The translations under genes and the position numbers were made by a program. 64,000 nucleotides of DNA. It comes from Nonomuraea turcica. Its GTDB lineage: Bacteria; Actinomycetota; Actinomycetes; Streptosporangiales; Streptosporangiaceae. The stretch covers positions 682,001-746,000 of the forward strand of contig NZ_JAUZQF010000002.1 of NCBI RefSeq assembly GCF_030718205.1. The letters run 5' to 3'. The notes under the pieces were generated by a model that had not been told where the DNA came from, searched no databases, and was given only the letters and a program-made list of their open reading frames with translations. The number at the start of each line of letters is the position of its first letter. Positions within the stretch are counted from its first letter, which is position 1. Positions 17,285 through 26,100 of the stretch are shown here, in pieces.

Positions 17285-18295
17285 TCAGGTGTGTGTTCTG
17301 AGGCTTCGCCGCTGCAGCAGCACGGCGGCGACGATGATCGCGCCCTTGGCGACGAGTTGGTCGGCGGTGTTCAGGCCGTTCAGGATGAACAGGTTGGTGA
17401 TCACAGTGAAGATCAGCAGGCCGAGGATCGACCCGATGATCGTGCCCCGGCCGCCGCTCAGCAGAGTCCCGCCGATGATCACCGCGGCGATCGCGTCCAG
17501 CTCGTACAGGTCGCCGTGCGTGGACGACCCGGTCGTGGTCCTGGCCATGATCAGCACTGCGGCGATGCCGCAGCACAACCCCGACAGGGCGTACAGCATC
17601 AGCGTGTGCCTGCGCACGTCGATGCCGGCCAGGCGGGCCGCCTCGGGGTTGCCGCCCACCGCGTAGGTGCGCCGGCCGAACGTCGTGCGGTTGAGCAGCA
17701 GCCAGCCGACCAGCACCACCAGCGCGAACACGTACACCAGCAGCGGCAGCCCGAGCACCCGCGTGGTCGACAGGCTCACGATCATCGAGTTGTCCGGCTG
17801 CACCAGCTGCGTGCGCTGGTCGGACATCCGCTGCGCCAGGCCGCGCCCCGCCACCATCATCGCCAGCGTCGCGATGAACGGCACCATCCGGCCATAGGCG
17901 ATCAAGAACCCGTTCAGCAGGCCCGCGCCGGTGCCCACCAGCACCGCGCACACGATCATCACGACCGGCCCGTAGGACTGGGTCGCCAGCGTGGTCGCCC
18001 ACACCGACGCCAACGCCATCAGCGCGCCCACCGACAGATCGATGCCGCCCCCGATGATCACGAACGTCATGCCGACGGTGATGACCCCGATGGTCGAGGC
18101 CAGCGCCAGGATGCTCACCAAGTTGGAGGAGGTGGCGAAGTTCTCCGGTCTCGTCACCAGTCCCACGATCGCCAGCAGGACCAGCGCCGCGACCAGCCCC
18201 AGGTGCCGGACCTCGCCCAGCGGGCCGAACCGCCCGCCAGGTCCCGCCGCCTTCATACGCGGACCGGCCGGCGCGGCCTGATCGACCTCAGTCAT
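17285..18295 (-). CDS. Sugar ABC transporter permease, RbsC type
   Basis: 336-residue permease of the CUT2 class. ATG 18295 (MTEVDQ) is chosen because AAGGAG lies 6 bases upstream; it overlaps the 3' end of the ATPase gene by 8 bases. About ten hydrophobic segments, including GVITVGMTFVIIGGGIDLSVG, the hallmark loop of RbsC/AraH-type permeases, and RRTYAVGGNPEAARLAGID. It forms a homodimeric channel with the tandem ATPase and the lipoprotein. The binding-protein gene follows after 48 bases. Confidence 0.95.
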   Translation of the reverse strand: MTEVDQAAPAGPRMKAAGPGGRFGPLGEVRHLGLVAALVLLAIVGLVTRPENFATSSNLVSILALASTIGVITVGMTFVIIGGGIDLSVGALMALASVWATTLATQSYGPVVMIVCAVLVGTGAGLLNGFLIAYGRMVPFIATLAMMVAGRGLAQRMSDQRTQLVQPDNSMIVSLSTTRVLGLPLLVYVFALVVLVGWLLLNRTTFGRRTYAVGGNPEAARLAGIDVRRHTLMLYALSGLCCGIAAVLIMARTTTGSSTHGDLYELDAIAAVIIGGTLLSGGRGTIIGSILGLLIFTVITNLFILNGLNTADQLVAKGAIIVAAVLLQRRSLRTHT

Positions 18296-19877
18296 GGAAT
18301 GCTCCTTCGGAGAGGGGATGTGCAACCTCGGACCCGGGCGGCTGTCCTGCGGAGACCATCACCAAGTCGAGCACCCGGTGTTCGTCCAGGTCCTCGGCCG
18401 GCGCCTCATGGACGACCCGGCCCTCGCGGATGACCAGCACCCGGTCGGCCAAGCCGAGGACCTCGGGCACCTCGCTGGACACCAGCAGCACCCCGATGCC
18501 GTCGTCGGCCAGCTTGCGCACCAGCGCGTACAGCTCGGCGCGGGCGCCGACGTCCACACCGCGGGTGGGCTCGTCCAGCAACAGCAACTTGCGGTCCTCG
18601 GCAGCCAGCCAGCGTCCCAGCACCGCCTTCTGCTGGTTGCCGCCCGACAGGGTCCTGATCGGCCGGCGCGGATCGGGCGGACGGATGTCCAGTGCCTCCG
18701 ACAGCCGTTGGGCCTCGGCGAACTCGGTCCGGCGGTCGAGCCAGCCCAGCCACCTCGGCTTGGTGTAGCGGCTCAGGCTCGCCAGCGTGATGTTCTGCGC
18801 GACGGAGTGGTCCAGCAGCAACGCCTGCGCCTTGCGCTCCTCGGGGGCCAGGCCCATGCCCATCCGCACCGCGCGGGTCGTGCTGCCCGGCCGCAGGGTC
18901 TTCCCGTCGAGCACGACCCGGCCGCCGGCTCGCCGCGCGCCGTAGATCGCCTCGATGATCTCGCTGCGGCCGGAGCCGACCAGGCCGGCCAGTCCGACGA
19001 TCTCCCCGGCCCTGATGCTGAACGACACGTCCGCGAACCGGCCGGGCAGTGTCAGGTTCTCCACCCGCAGCACCTCGGGCCGCCCCTCATGGGCGTCCCT
19101 GCCCGATCGGGGCGGGAAGACGTACTCGACGTTGCGGCCGGTCATCAGCGCCACGATCTGCGAGGTCGGGGTGTCCTTGGCCGCCAGCCCCACCGCGACC
19201 GTGCGCCCGTCCTTCAGCACGGTGACCCGGTCGCCGATCTCGCGGATCTCCTCCAGCCGATGGGAGATGTAGATCACCGCCACGCCCTGGGAGGTGAGGT
19301 CGCGGATCACCCGGAACAGGTTGCCGACCTCGTCGTGGTCGAGCGCAGCCGACGGCTCGTCCATGATGATCAGCCGGGCCGAGTGCGACAGCGCCCTGGC
19401 CATGCTGACGATCTGCTTATGCGCCGGCGACAGCCAGCCCACCTCGGTGCGGGGGCGGATCTCGCCGTGCCCCAGCCGCTGGAGCAGCTCGGCCGTCGCC
19501 CGGTCGGCCTCCGCCCGGTGGGAGAATCCGAAGGTCGCCAGCTCGTGGCCGAGGAAGATGTTCTCCGTCACGCTCAGCCCGTCCACCAGATCGAGTTCCT
19601 GGTAGATGGTGGCGATTCCGTGGCGCATCGCCGCTGTCGGCGGCGCCAGCCGTACGGGCGAGCCGTCGAGCAGCACCTCGCCCTCGTCGGGTTCGTGGGC
19701 TCCGGACAGGATCTTGATGAGCGTGGACTTCCCGGCACCGTTCTGGCCGAGCAGGCAGTGCACTTCTCCGGCTTTGACCTCCAGGTCCACGCCGTCCAGA
19801 GCGCGCACGCCGGGGAACTGCTTGACGATTCCCCGCATCACGAGCAGGGATGAGGAGTCGGATGGTGACCGCGGCAC
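18288..19877 (-). CDS. Sugar ABC transporter tandem ATP-binding protein, RbsA/MglA type
   Basis: 529-residue protein with two fused ATPase domains as in CUT2 sugar importers. GTG 19877 follows GAGAGG. Domain 1 (about 10-255): Walker A LGQNGAGKSTLIK, a signature LSPAHKQIVSMARAL, Walker B LIIMDEPSAAL and the switch histidine in ISHRLEE. Domain 2 (about 265-510): degenerate P-loop GLVGSGRSEIIEAI, signature LSGGNQQKAVLGRWL, LLLLDEPTRGVDVGA. The second P-loop is atypical, as is normal in this class. First gene of the operon; the ROK repressor gene lies 330 bases upstream on the same strand. Confidence 0.95.
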   Translation of the reverse strand: MPRSPSDSSSLLVMRGIVKQFPGVRALDGVDLEVKAGEVHCLLGQNGAGKSTLIKILSGAHEPDEGEVLLDGSPVRLAPPTAAMRHGIATIYQELDLVDGLSVTENIFLGHELATFGFSHRAEADRATAELLQRLGHGEIRPRTEVGWLSPAHKQIVSMARALSHSARLIIMDEPSAALDHDEVGNLFRVIRDLTSQGVAVIYISHRLEEIREIGDRVTVLKDGRTVAVGLAAKDTPTSQIVALMTGRNVEYVFPPRSGRDAHEGRPEVLRVENLTLPGRFADVSFSIRAGEIVGLAGLVGSGRSEIIEAIYGARRAGGRVVLDGKTLRPGSTTRAVRMGMGLAPEERKAQALLLDHSVAQNITLASLSRYTKPRWLGWLDRRTEFAEAQRLSEALDIRPPDPRRPIRTLSGGNQQKAVLGRWLAAEDRKLLLLDEPTRGVDVGARAELYALVRKLADDGIGVLLVSSEVPEVLGLADRVLVIREGRVVHEAPAEDLDEHRVLDLVMVSAGQPPGSEVAHPLSEGAFHD

Positions 19878-20206
19878 AGGGGCCTCTCTCGGTTCGGTGT
19901 GGCGTGCCCCGCCCGCCTGACGGCGCCGGTTGGCACCACCGCGGCAGCACCGAGGTCGGCGTCAACGGTGCCGGTGCGGCTCGGACGGCCGATCAGGCGG
20001 GCGGGACGTTCTGGGTGGAAAAGGGCACTGGGCAGAAAAGGCACGGCAGGGTAAGGGCACGACGGTGCCCGTCCGCGAGACGGCATACGTCATACGTCAT
20101 GGCCGCGGCACGCGGAATGTGCCGAGACGGTGCGGAACGGGGCGGTCAGGCGGACGGGGGGTGTTCAGGGGTGGGGCGGGTCGGGACCGCGTGGCGGGCG
20201 CGCGGG
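19878..20206. other. Leader region of the sugar ABC transporter operon
   Basis: 329 bases without a convincing gene, between the ROK stop and the ATPase start. The only clear structure is a tandem copy of CATACGT at 20084-20097 followed by CAT, listed separately. GC-rich runs elsewhere show no strong hairpin. It must contain the operon promoter, transcribed leftward. Confidence 0.5.
20084..20100. promoter_or_regulatory. Tandem heptamer, candidate regulator site
   Basis: CATACGT is present twice in tandem (20084-20090, 20091-20097) and followed by CATGG. Read on the operon strand this is TGACGTATGACGTATG. It sits about 210 bases before the ATPase start, near where the ROK transcript ends. A role as ROK or other operator is inferred only from position and repetition. 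Confidence 0.35.
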
Positions 20207-21547
20207 TCAGGGTGAGTGGGGCGACCAGGCCATCGGGGTTCCCTCGATAACCCCGATGGCCGGAGACATTCGGATGGAGATGCTGGTGGGGTCGGACAGT
20301 GCTCGTTCGACGACGACTCCGGCCGCTCCGCGTGAGGCGGCGCCGAAGCCGAGGTCGGAGGCGGCGAACCGGCAGCGCTCGACGGCGTCGCTCATGCCCA
20401 TGCGTGCCAGCTCCTGCTGTGCCGCGGGGATGAGCGGGTCGGCGAGCCGGGCGAAGTAGCCGCCCAGCACGATCACCCGTGGGTTGAAGAGGTTGATCAG
20501 CATGGCCGCTCCGATCCCGAGCCACCGGCCCACCTCCGCGACGGCGGCGTCGACGCGGGGATCTCCTTCGGCTCGGCGCTGCTCGATCTCGGCCAGCCGC
20601 TCCTCCGGGTCGCGGACGACCTGCGGGCCCGTGCCGTACGCGCGGTCGGGCGTGGCCATGCGGACGAGCGCGGCCAGCCCGACTTTGGTCTCCCAGCAGC
20701 CGACGCGGCCGCAGCGGCACCGCTCGCCAGACGGATCGATCATGACATGGCCGACCTCTCCCGCGAAACCGTCCGCCCCGCCCAGCAGCCGGCCGCCGGA
20801 GATGACGCCGCCGCCGACACCCACCTCGCCGGTGAGGCAGACCAGGTCGGAGGTGCCCGCCGCGACGCCCGAGGTGTACTCGGCCAGGGCGGCGAGGTTG
20901 GCGTCGTTGTCCACCGCGATGGGGATGTCCCCCGCGATGTCCGCTTGGGACAGCCGCTCGGCCACCGCCTCCCCGCGCCAGCCGAGGTTCGGGGCGACGA
21001 CGACGGTGCCGGTGGTGGTGTCGATCAGGCCGGGGACGGCCACAGTGATCCCGGCCGGCGTGACCCCGAGCCGGTCGAGGTCGGCGACGGTCCTCTCCAC
21101 CATGCGGGCCAGCTCGTCCAGTGAGCGTTCGGGGCCGGAGCCCATGGCGTCGAAACCGATGCGCCGGTCGATGAGCACTCTTCCGGCCAGGTCGGTGGCG
21201 ATCGCGGCGATGTAGTCGACGTTGACCTCCACGCCCAGGGCGCCGACCCGGGAGCCATCCAGGGCGAACGCGACACCCGGGCGGCCGACGGAGCCCTCGT
21301 ACTGCGGCCCCATCTCCTTGACCAGCCCGCGCGCCTGTAACTCGTTCACCAGGCTGGTGACGGTGGCCTTGTTCAAGCCGGTCGCGACAGCGACGGCCGA
21401 CCGGGAGCACGGACCGCACGCGCTCACGTGACGCAGCACGAGGGCGAGGTTGGAGCGGCGCACGGTGGCCTGGTCCGCGGGGGCTCCCGCGGATCCGCCG
21501 CGACTCGTCGAGTCGGTCGCGTGGCTGTCGGCCCGGTTGTGGTCCAC
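20207..21547 (-). CDS. ROK-family transcriptional repressor
   Basis: 446-residue ROK repressor (NagC/XylR type). GTG 21547 follows AGGAGGAG. N-terminal winged helix: VRRSNLALVLRHVSACGP, then SRSAVAVATGLNKATVTSLV and LQARGLVKEMG. The ROK sugar-kinase-like domain has the GVEVNVDYIAAIATDLAG start, AVPGLIDTTTGTVVVAPNLGW, the VDNDANLAALAEY signature, GEVGVGGGVISGG and the zinc cysteine cluster CRCGRVGCWE. Its gene lies upstream of, and in the same direction as, the ABC operon it probably controls, and is divergent from a paralogue at 21781. The last codons contain a strong hairpin (20228-20261). Confidence 0.92.
   Translation of the reverse strand: MDHNRADSHATDSTSRGGSAGAPADQATVRRSNLALVLRHVSACGPCSRSAVAVATGLNKATVTSLVNELQARGLVKEMGPQYEGSVGRPGVAFALDGSRVGALGVEVNVDYIAAIATDLAGRVLIDRRIGFDAMGSGPERSLDELARMVERTVADLDRLGVTPAGITVAVPGLIDTTTGTVVVAPNLGWRGEAVAERLSQADIAGDIPIAVDNDANLAALAEYTSGVAAGTSDLVCLTGEVGVGGGVISGGRLLGGADGFAGEVGHVMIDPSGERCRCGRVGCWETKVGLAALVRMATPDRAYGTGPQVVRDPEERLAEIEQRRAEGDPRVDAAVAEVGRWLGIGAAMLINLFNPRVIVLGGYFARLADPLIPAAQQELARMGMSDAVERCRFAASDLGFGAASRGAAGVVVERALSDPTSISIRMSPAIGVIEGTPMAWSPHSP
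20228..20261 (-). terminator. Thirteen-base perfect stem-loop inside the ROK 3' end
   Basis: Arms 20228-20240 and 20249-20261 are exact reverse complements with an 8-base loop. They lie within the last codons of the ROK gene (encoding the PAIGVIEGTPMAW tail). No U-tract follows, as is common in GC-rich actinomycetes. It could end the repressor transcript or reduce read-through into the ABC operon 350 bases on. Confidence 0.5.
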
Positions 21548-21742
21548 GCTCCTCCTCGATTAGTGCGGATGGCTAGCCGAATTAAAGGGTGCGACTTCTG
21601 AGGACACAAGGCTGAAATCGGTTGCAAGTTGCGTAACGTTCCGATAACTGGCACCGGCATAGCCGCTGAAGTGCACGGAGATCAGCGATGCCAACTCGTT
21701 ACGAACGTGAGGGGTGCACGGCCGGACATCCGCGTGTTACAA

Positions 21743-21764
21743 CTCCGATTAATTGATCTCGGAG
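21743..21764. promoter_or_regulatory. Palindrome in the divergent ROK-ROK promoter region
   Basis: CTCCGA and TCGGAG arms are separated by an AT-rich 10-base centre containing TTAATTGATC, 17 bases before the plus-strand ROK start. The AT-rich centre in very GC-rich DNA and the position fit a ROK operator. A second AT-rich element (GCTAGCC and AATTAAAG, around 21571-21589) lies near the other ROK gene. Confidence 0.5.
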
Positions 21765-21780
21765 ACAAACAAAGGGGCAG

Positions 21781-23067
21781 GTGGTGCGCATGACGTACAA
21801 GCCGCCCAACCGCGCTCCGGGCAGCGCTCCGCCGGCGGGTCCCGCCGCGCTGCGCCGGGCGAACCTGTCGCTGGTGCTGCGCGAACTGCGCGACCACACG
21901 TCCCTGTCCCGCGCCGACATCGCCGAGGCGACCGGGCTGCATCGGGCCACCGTCTCCAACCTCATGGCCGAGCTCCTGGAACGGCGCCTGGTACGCGAGG
22001 TCGGCGTCGAGCACGTGGGGGCGGTCGGACGCCCCAGACGGGCGGTGGCGCTGCACGGAGCGCACGTCGGCGCCCTGGGCATGGAGATCAACGTCGACTA
22101 CATCGCGGTCCACGGCACCGACCTCAGCGGCCGGGTCCTGGTCGAGCGCCGGGTCGTCTACGACGCCATGGGTAGCGGCCCGGACAGCTCCGTACGCCGG
22201 CTCGGGCTCGTGGCCAAGGAGGCCGTGGAGGCGATGCGGCGAGCCGGCGCGGTCCCCGCCGGCATCGCGGTGGCCGTCCCCGGGCTCGTGGACGTGACCC
22301 GCGGCGTCGTGACGCTCGCGCCGAACCTCTACTGGCACGAGCTGCCCCTGGCCGACCAGCTGAGCTCCGTACTCGGCCCGCTGCGCGTGCCGGTCCGGGT
22401 GGACAACGACGCGAACCTCGCCGCGCTGGCCGAATACACCTCCGGCGTCGCCGCCGGCACGCCCTACCTGGTGTACCTCACGGGCGAGGTCGGCGTCGGC
22501 GGGGGCATCATCCTGGGCGGCGAACTCCTGCGCGGAGCGGACGGATTCTCCGGTGAGGTCGGGCATCTGCAGGTGGACCCGAACGGCACCCAGTGCGGCT
22601 GTGGCCGCATCGGCTGCTGGGAGACCAAGGTCGGCCTGGCCGCGCTCGTCCGCGCGGCCATGCCGGAGCAGGCGTACGGGCTGCCCGGCATGCCGGTGCC
22701 CGACCCCGGCGAACGGGTGGCCGACATCGCCAGGGGCCTGGCCTCGGGCGACCAGCGGATGATGACGGCGGTGGCACAGGTCGGCGAGTGGCTCGGGCTC
22801 GGCGGCTCGATCCTGGCCAACCTGTTCAACCCGCGAGTGATCGTCATCGGCGGCTACTTCGCCTCGCTGGCCCAGTGGCTGCTGCCACACGCGCAGGATC
22901 AGCTGCAACGGCTCATGGTGGCCGCTCCCGCCGCCCAGTGCCGATTCGTCGCCTCCACGCTCGGCTTCGGCGCCGCCTCCCGCGGCGCCGCGAGCATGGT
23001 GGTCAGCGACATCATCGACGACCCGACGACGATCATGGATTCACCACCCAGGCCGGCACCTTACTGA
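21781..23067 (+). CDS. ROK-family transcriptional repressor (paralogue)
   Basis: 428-residue ROK repressor, a close paralogue of the divergent gene at 21547. GTG 21781 is the first start after an AAAGGGGCAG ribosome site; GTG 21784 or ATG 21790 are alternatives. Winged helix: LRRANLSLVLRELRDHTSLS, ADIAEATGLHRATVSNLMAE. ROK domain: GMEINVDYIAVHGTDLSG, AVPGLVDVTRGVVTLAPNL, VDNDANLAALAEYTSGVAAG, GEVGVGGGIILGGELL and CGCGRIGCWETKVGLAALVR. The order VDNDANLAALAEYTSGVAAG is identical in both proteins, so they arose by duplication. Likely target: the giant ThuA gene 120 bases downstream or a distant operon. Confidence 0.92.
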   Translation: MVRMTYKPPNRAPGSAPPAGPAALRRANLSLVLRELRDHTSLSRADIAEATGLHRATVSNLMAELLERRLVREVGVEHVGAVGRPRRAVALHGAHVGALGMEINVDYIAVHGTDLSGRVLVERRVVYDAMGSGPDSSVRRLGLVAKEAVEAMRRAGAVPAGIAVAVPGLVDVTRGVVTLAPNLYWHELPLADQLSSVLGPLRVPVRVDNDANLAALAEYTSGVAAGTPYLVYLTGEVGVGGGIILGGELLRGADGFSGEVGHLQVDPNGTQCGCGRIGCWETKVGLAALVRAAMPEQAYGLPGMPVPDPGERVADIARGLASGDQRMMTAVAQVGEWLGLGGSILANLFNPRVIVIGGYFASLAQWLLPHAQDQLQRLMVAAPAAQCRFVASTLGFGAASRGAASMVVSDIIDDPTTIMDSPPRPAPY

Positions 23068-23187
23068 CGGCCCCCACAGACCTGGAGACGGCACCCTCCA
23101 GCACCCGCAATACCCGCTACCACCAAGTGGCAACAGCGCGGCGGCGCGCGCCTTGCCTGACGTCCCCCCGGTCAGGAAAGGGTTTCC

Positions 23188-26100
23188 ATGTCACCACGTC
23201 ATCGAACGTGGGCCAGGCTGCTCAACGCGGCCCTGCCAGCACGCGGACGACGCCCGAGGCGTCGAACCGCGACGACGATGGCCTTAGCCCTCGTCGCCCC
23301 CTTCGTCACGCTCCTCGCGGCGCCCGTGAGCGCCGAGGCCGCCACGGCGGCGGAGCCCGCGTTCAAGGTACTCGTCTTCTCGAAGACGACCGGCTTCCGG
23401 CACGACTCGATCCCCGAGGGCATCGCGGCCGTGCAGAAACTCGGCCAGGAGAACAACTTCGCGGTCGACACCACCGAGGACAGCACGCTGTTCACGGACC
23501 AGAACCTGGCGCAGTACAAGGCCGTGGTCTTCATGTCCACGACCGGCGACCCGCTGGGCACGCAGGACCAGAAGGACGCCTTCCAGCGTTACATCCAGAG
23601 TGGCGGCGGCTTCGTCGGCGTCCACGCCGCCGCCGACAGCGGGTACAACTGGGCCTGGTACGGCAAGCTGGTCGGGGCGTACTTCAAGCAGCACCCGGCG
23701 ATCCAGCAGGCCACGGTCAAGGTCGAGGACCCGGCGCACCCGTCGACCAAGGACCTGCCGACGACGTGGACCCGTACCGACGAGTGGTACGACTACCAGG
23801 CGAACCCGCGTGGCACGGTCCACGTGCTGACGTCGATGGACGAGAAGTCCTACACGGGCGCCACGATGGGCGCCGACCACCCGAACACGTGGTGTCAGGA
23901 CTACGACGGCGGCCGTTCGTGGTACACCGGGCTCGGCCACCTCAAGGAGAACTACAGCGAGCCCAACTTCCTGAAGCTGCTGCTCGGCGGCATCCAGACC
24001 GCCGCCGGCGCGGTCAAGGCCGACTGCTCGGCCTCGCAGAGCAGCAGCTTCGAGAAGGTCACGCTCGACGACAACACGTCGAACCCGATGATGGTGGACG
24101 TCGCCAAGGACGGCCGGGTCTTCTACATCGACCGGCTCGGCGAAGTCAAGATCATCAAGCCGGCCGGCGGCACGGTGACGGCGGCGAAGCTGAACGTCTT
24201 CACCGCCAACGAAAGCGGCCTGCTCGGGCTGGCGCTCGACCCCGGCTTCGACTCCAACCACTGGGTGTACCTCTACTACTCGCCCACCGGCACGAACGTC
24301 GACCGGCTGAGCAGGTTCACCGTCACCGGTGACACCCTGGACGTGACGAGCGAGAAGAAGATCCTCGACGTCCCGGTGCAGCGGGCCGAGTGCTGCCACC
24401 ACGGCGGCGGCCTGGTGATGGACCCCAAGACCGGCAATCTGTGGCTGGGCACGGGCGACAACACCAACCCGTTCGCCTCCGACGGCTACACGCCGATCGA
24501 CGAGCAGTCGGGCCGCTCCAGCTGGGACGCCCAGCGAACCGCGGGCAACACCAACAGCCTCAGCGGCAAGCTGCTGCGGATCCACCCCGAGGCCGACGGC
24601 ACCTACACCATCCCGTCCGGCAACCTGTTCGCGCCGGGCACGGCGAAGACCAAGCCGGAGATCTACGGCATGGGCCTGCGCAACCCGTTCCGCATCGGTC
24701 TCGACCCCAAGACGGGCAACATCATGCTCGGCGAGTACGGTCCCGACGCCAACTCGGCGAGCGCCACCCGTGGCCCCCAGAACACGGTCGAGTGGAACCT
24801 CGTCTCGAAGCCGGGCAACTTAGGCTGGCCGTACTGCGTCGGCAACAACACCCCGTACGTCGACTACGACTTCGCCACCAGGCAGTCGGGGTCGCCGTTC
24901 AACTGTGCCGCGCCGGTCAACGACTCGCCGAACAACGACGGCCTGACCAGCCTGCCGCCGGTGATCCCGGCGACGATCTGGTACCACTACGCGGCCGACC
25001 CGCAGAACTTCCCGGAGCTGAGCGGTGGCGCGCCGATGGGCGGCCCGGTCTACCGCTCCGACCCGAACCTGCAGTCGGACGTGAAGTGGCCGGCGTACTG
25101 GGACGGCAAGGCCGTCTTCGGTGAGTGGAACAACGACAAGGTGTGGTCGTTCCAGCTCGACGAGACCGGCACCAAGCTCGTCGAGATGAACCCGATCCTC
25201 GGCTCGCTGACGTTCAAGAAGCCGATGGACATGAAGTTCGGCCCCGACGGCGCGCTGTACATGATCGAGTGGGGCTCCGGCTTCGGCGGCGACAACGCCG
25301 ACTCCGGCATCTACCGCATTGAGTACGCCAAGGGCACCCGCCCGCCGATCGCCCGTGCCACGGCGGACAAGACCGACGGGCCCCTGCCGCTGGCGGTCAA
25401 GTTCTCCAGCGAGGGCAGCCGGGACCCGGACGGCAAGACGCTCACCTACGCCTGGGACCTCGACGGTGACGGTGACACCGACTCCACCGACCCCAACCCC
25501 GCCTTCACCTACGAGGAGGGGGGCGATTACAGCGTGGTCCTGACCGTCAAGACCCCCGACGGCAAGACCGCCACCGCCAGCGTGTCGATCAGCGCGGGCA
25601 ACACGCGTCCCACCGTCAAGGTGGACGTTCCGCCGAACGGCGCCTTCTTCGAGTTCGGCGACCAGGTGAAGTTCAAGGTCACCGTTACCGACGCCGAGGA
25701 CGGCACGATCGACTGCGAGAAGGTCAAGATCCAGGCGATCCTCGGCCACGACAGCCACCCCCACCCGCTCGACCAGCTCATGGGCTGTGAGGGCACCCTG
25801 CAGACTAAGCAGGCGGGCCACGGCGAGTACGACAACCTCTTCTACGCCATCGAGGCCAGCTACACCGATGGGGGCGCCAATGGCGCCGGACCGCTGACCG
25901 GGCGGGGCCAGATCATCCTGCAGCCCAAGCGCAAGCAGGCCGAGCACTACTCGCAGACCGGCCGGGTGGCCGACGGCAAGGGCACCGACACCGCGGGCGT
26001 CCAGGCGGAGACCACGACCGACACCCAGGGCGGCAACCAGCACATCGCGTTCGTCCAGGACGGCGACTGGTGGTCGTTCGACCCGGTGAGCCTGTCGAAC

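Noticed and set aside
18294..19853. A 519-codon plus-strand frame
   Set aside because: Antisense of the tandem ATPase, which has all ABC motifs.
19878..20206. Riboswitch in the ABC operon leader
   Set aside because: No conserved riboswitch core was recognised; only a short tandem repeat is present.
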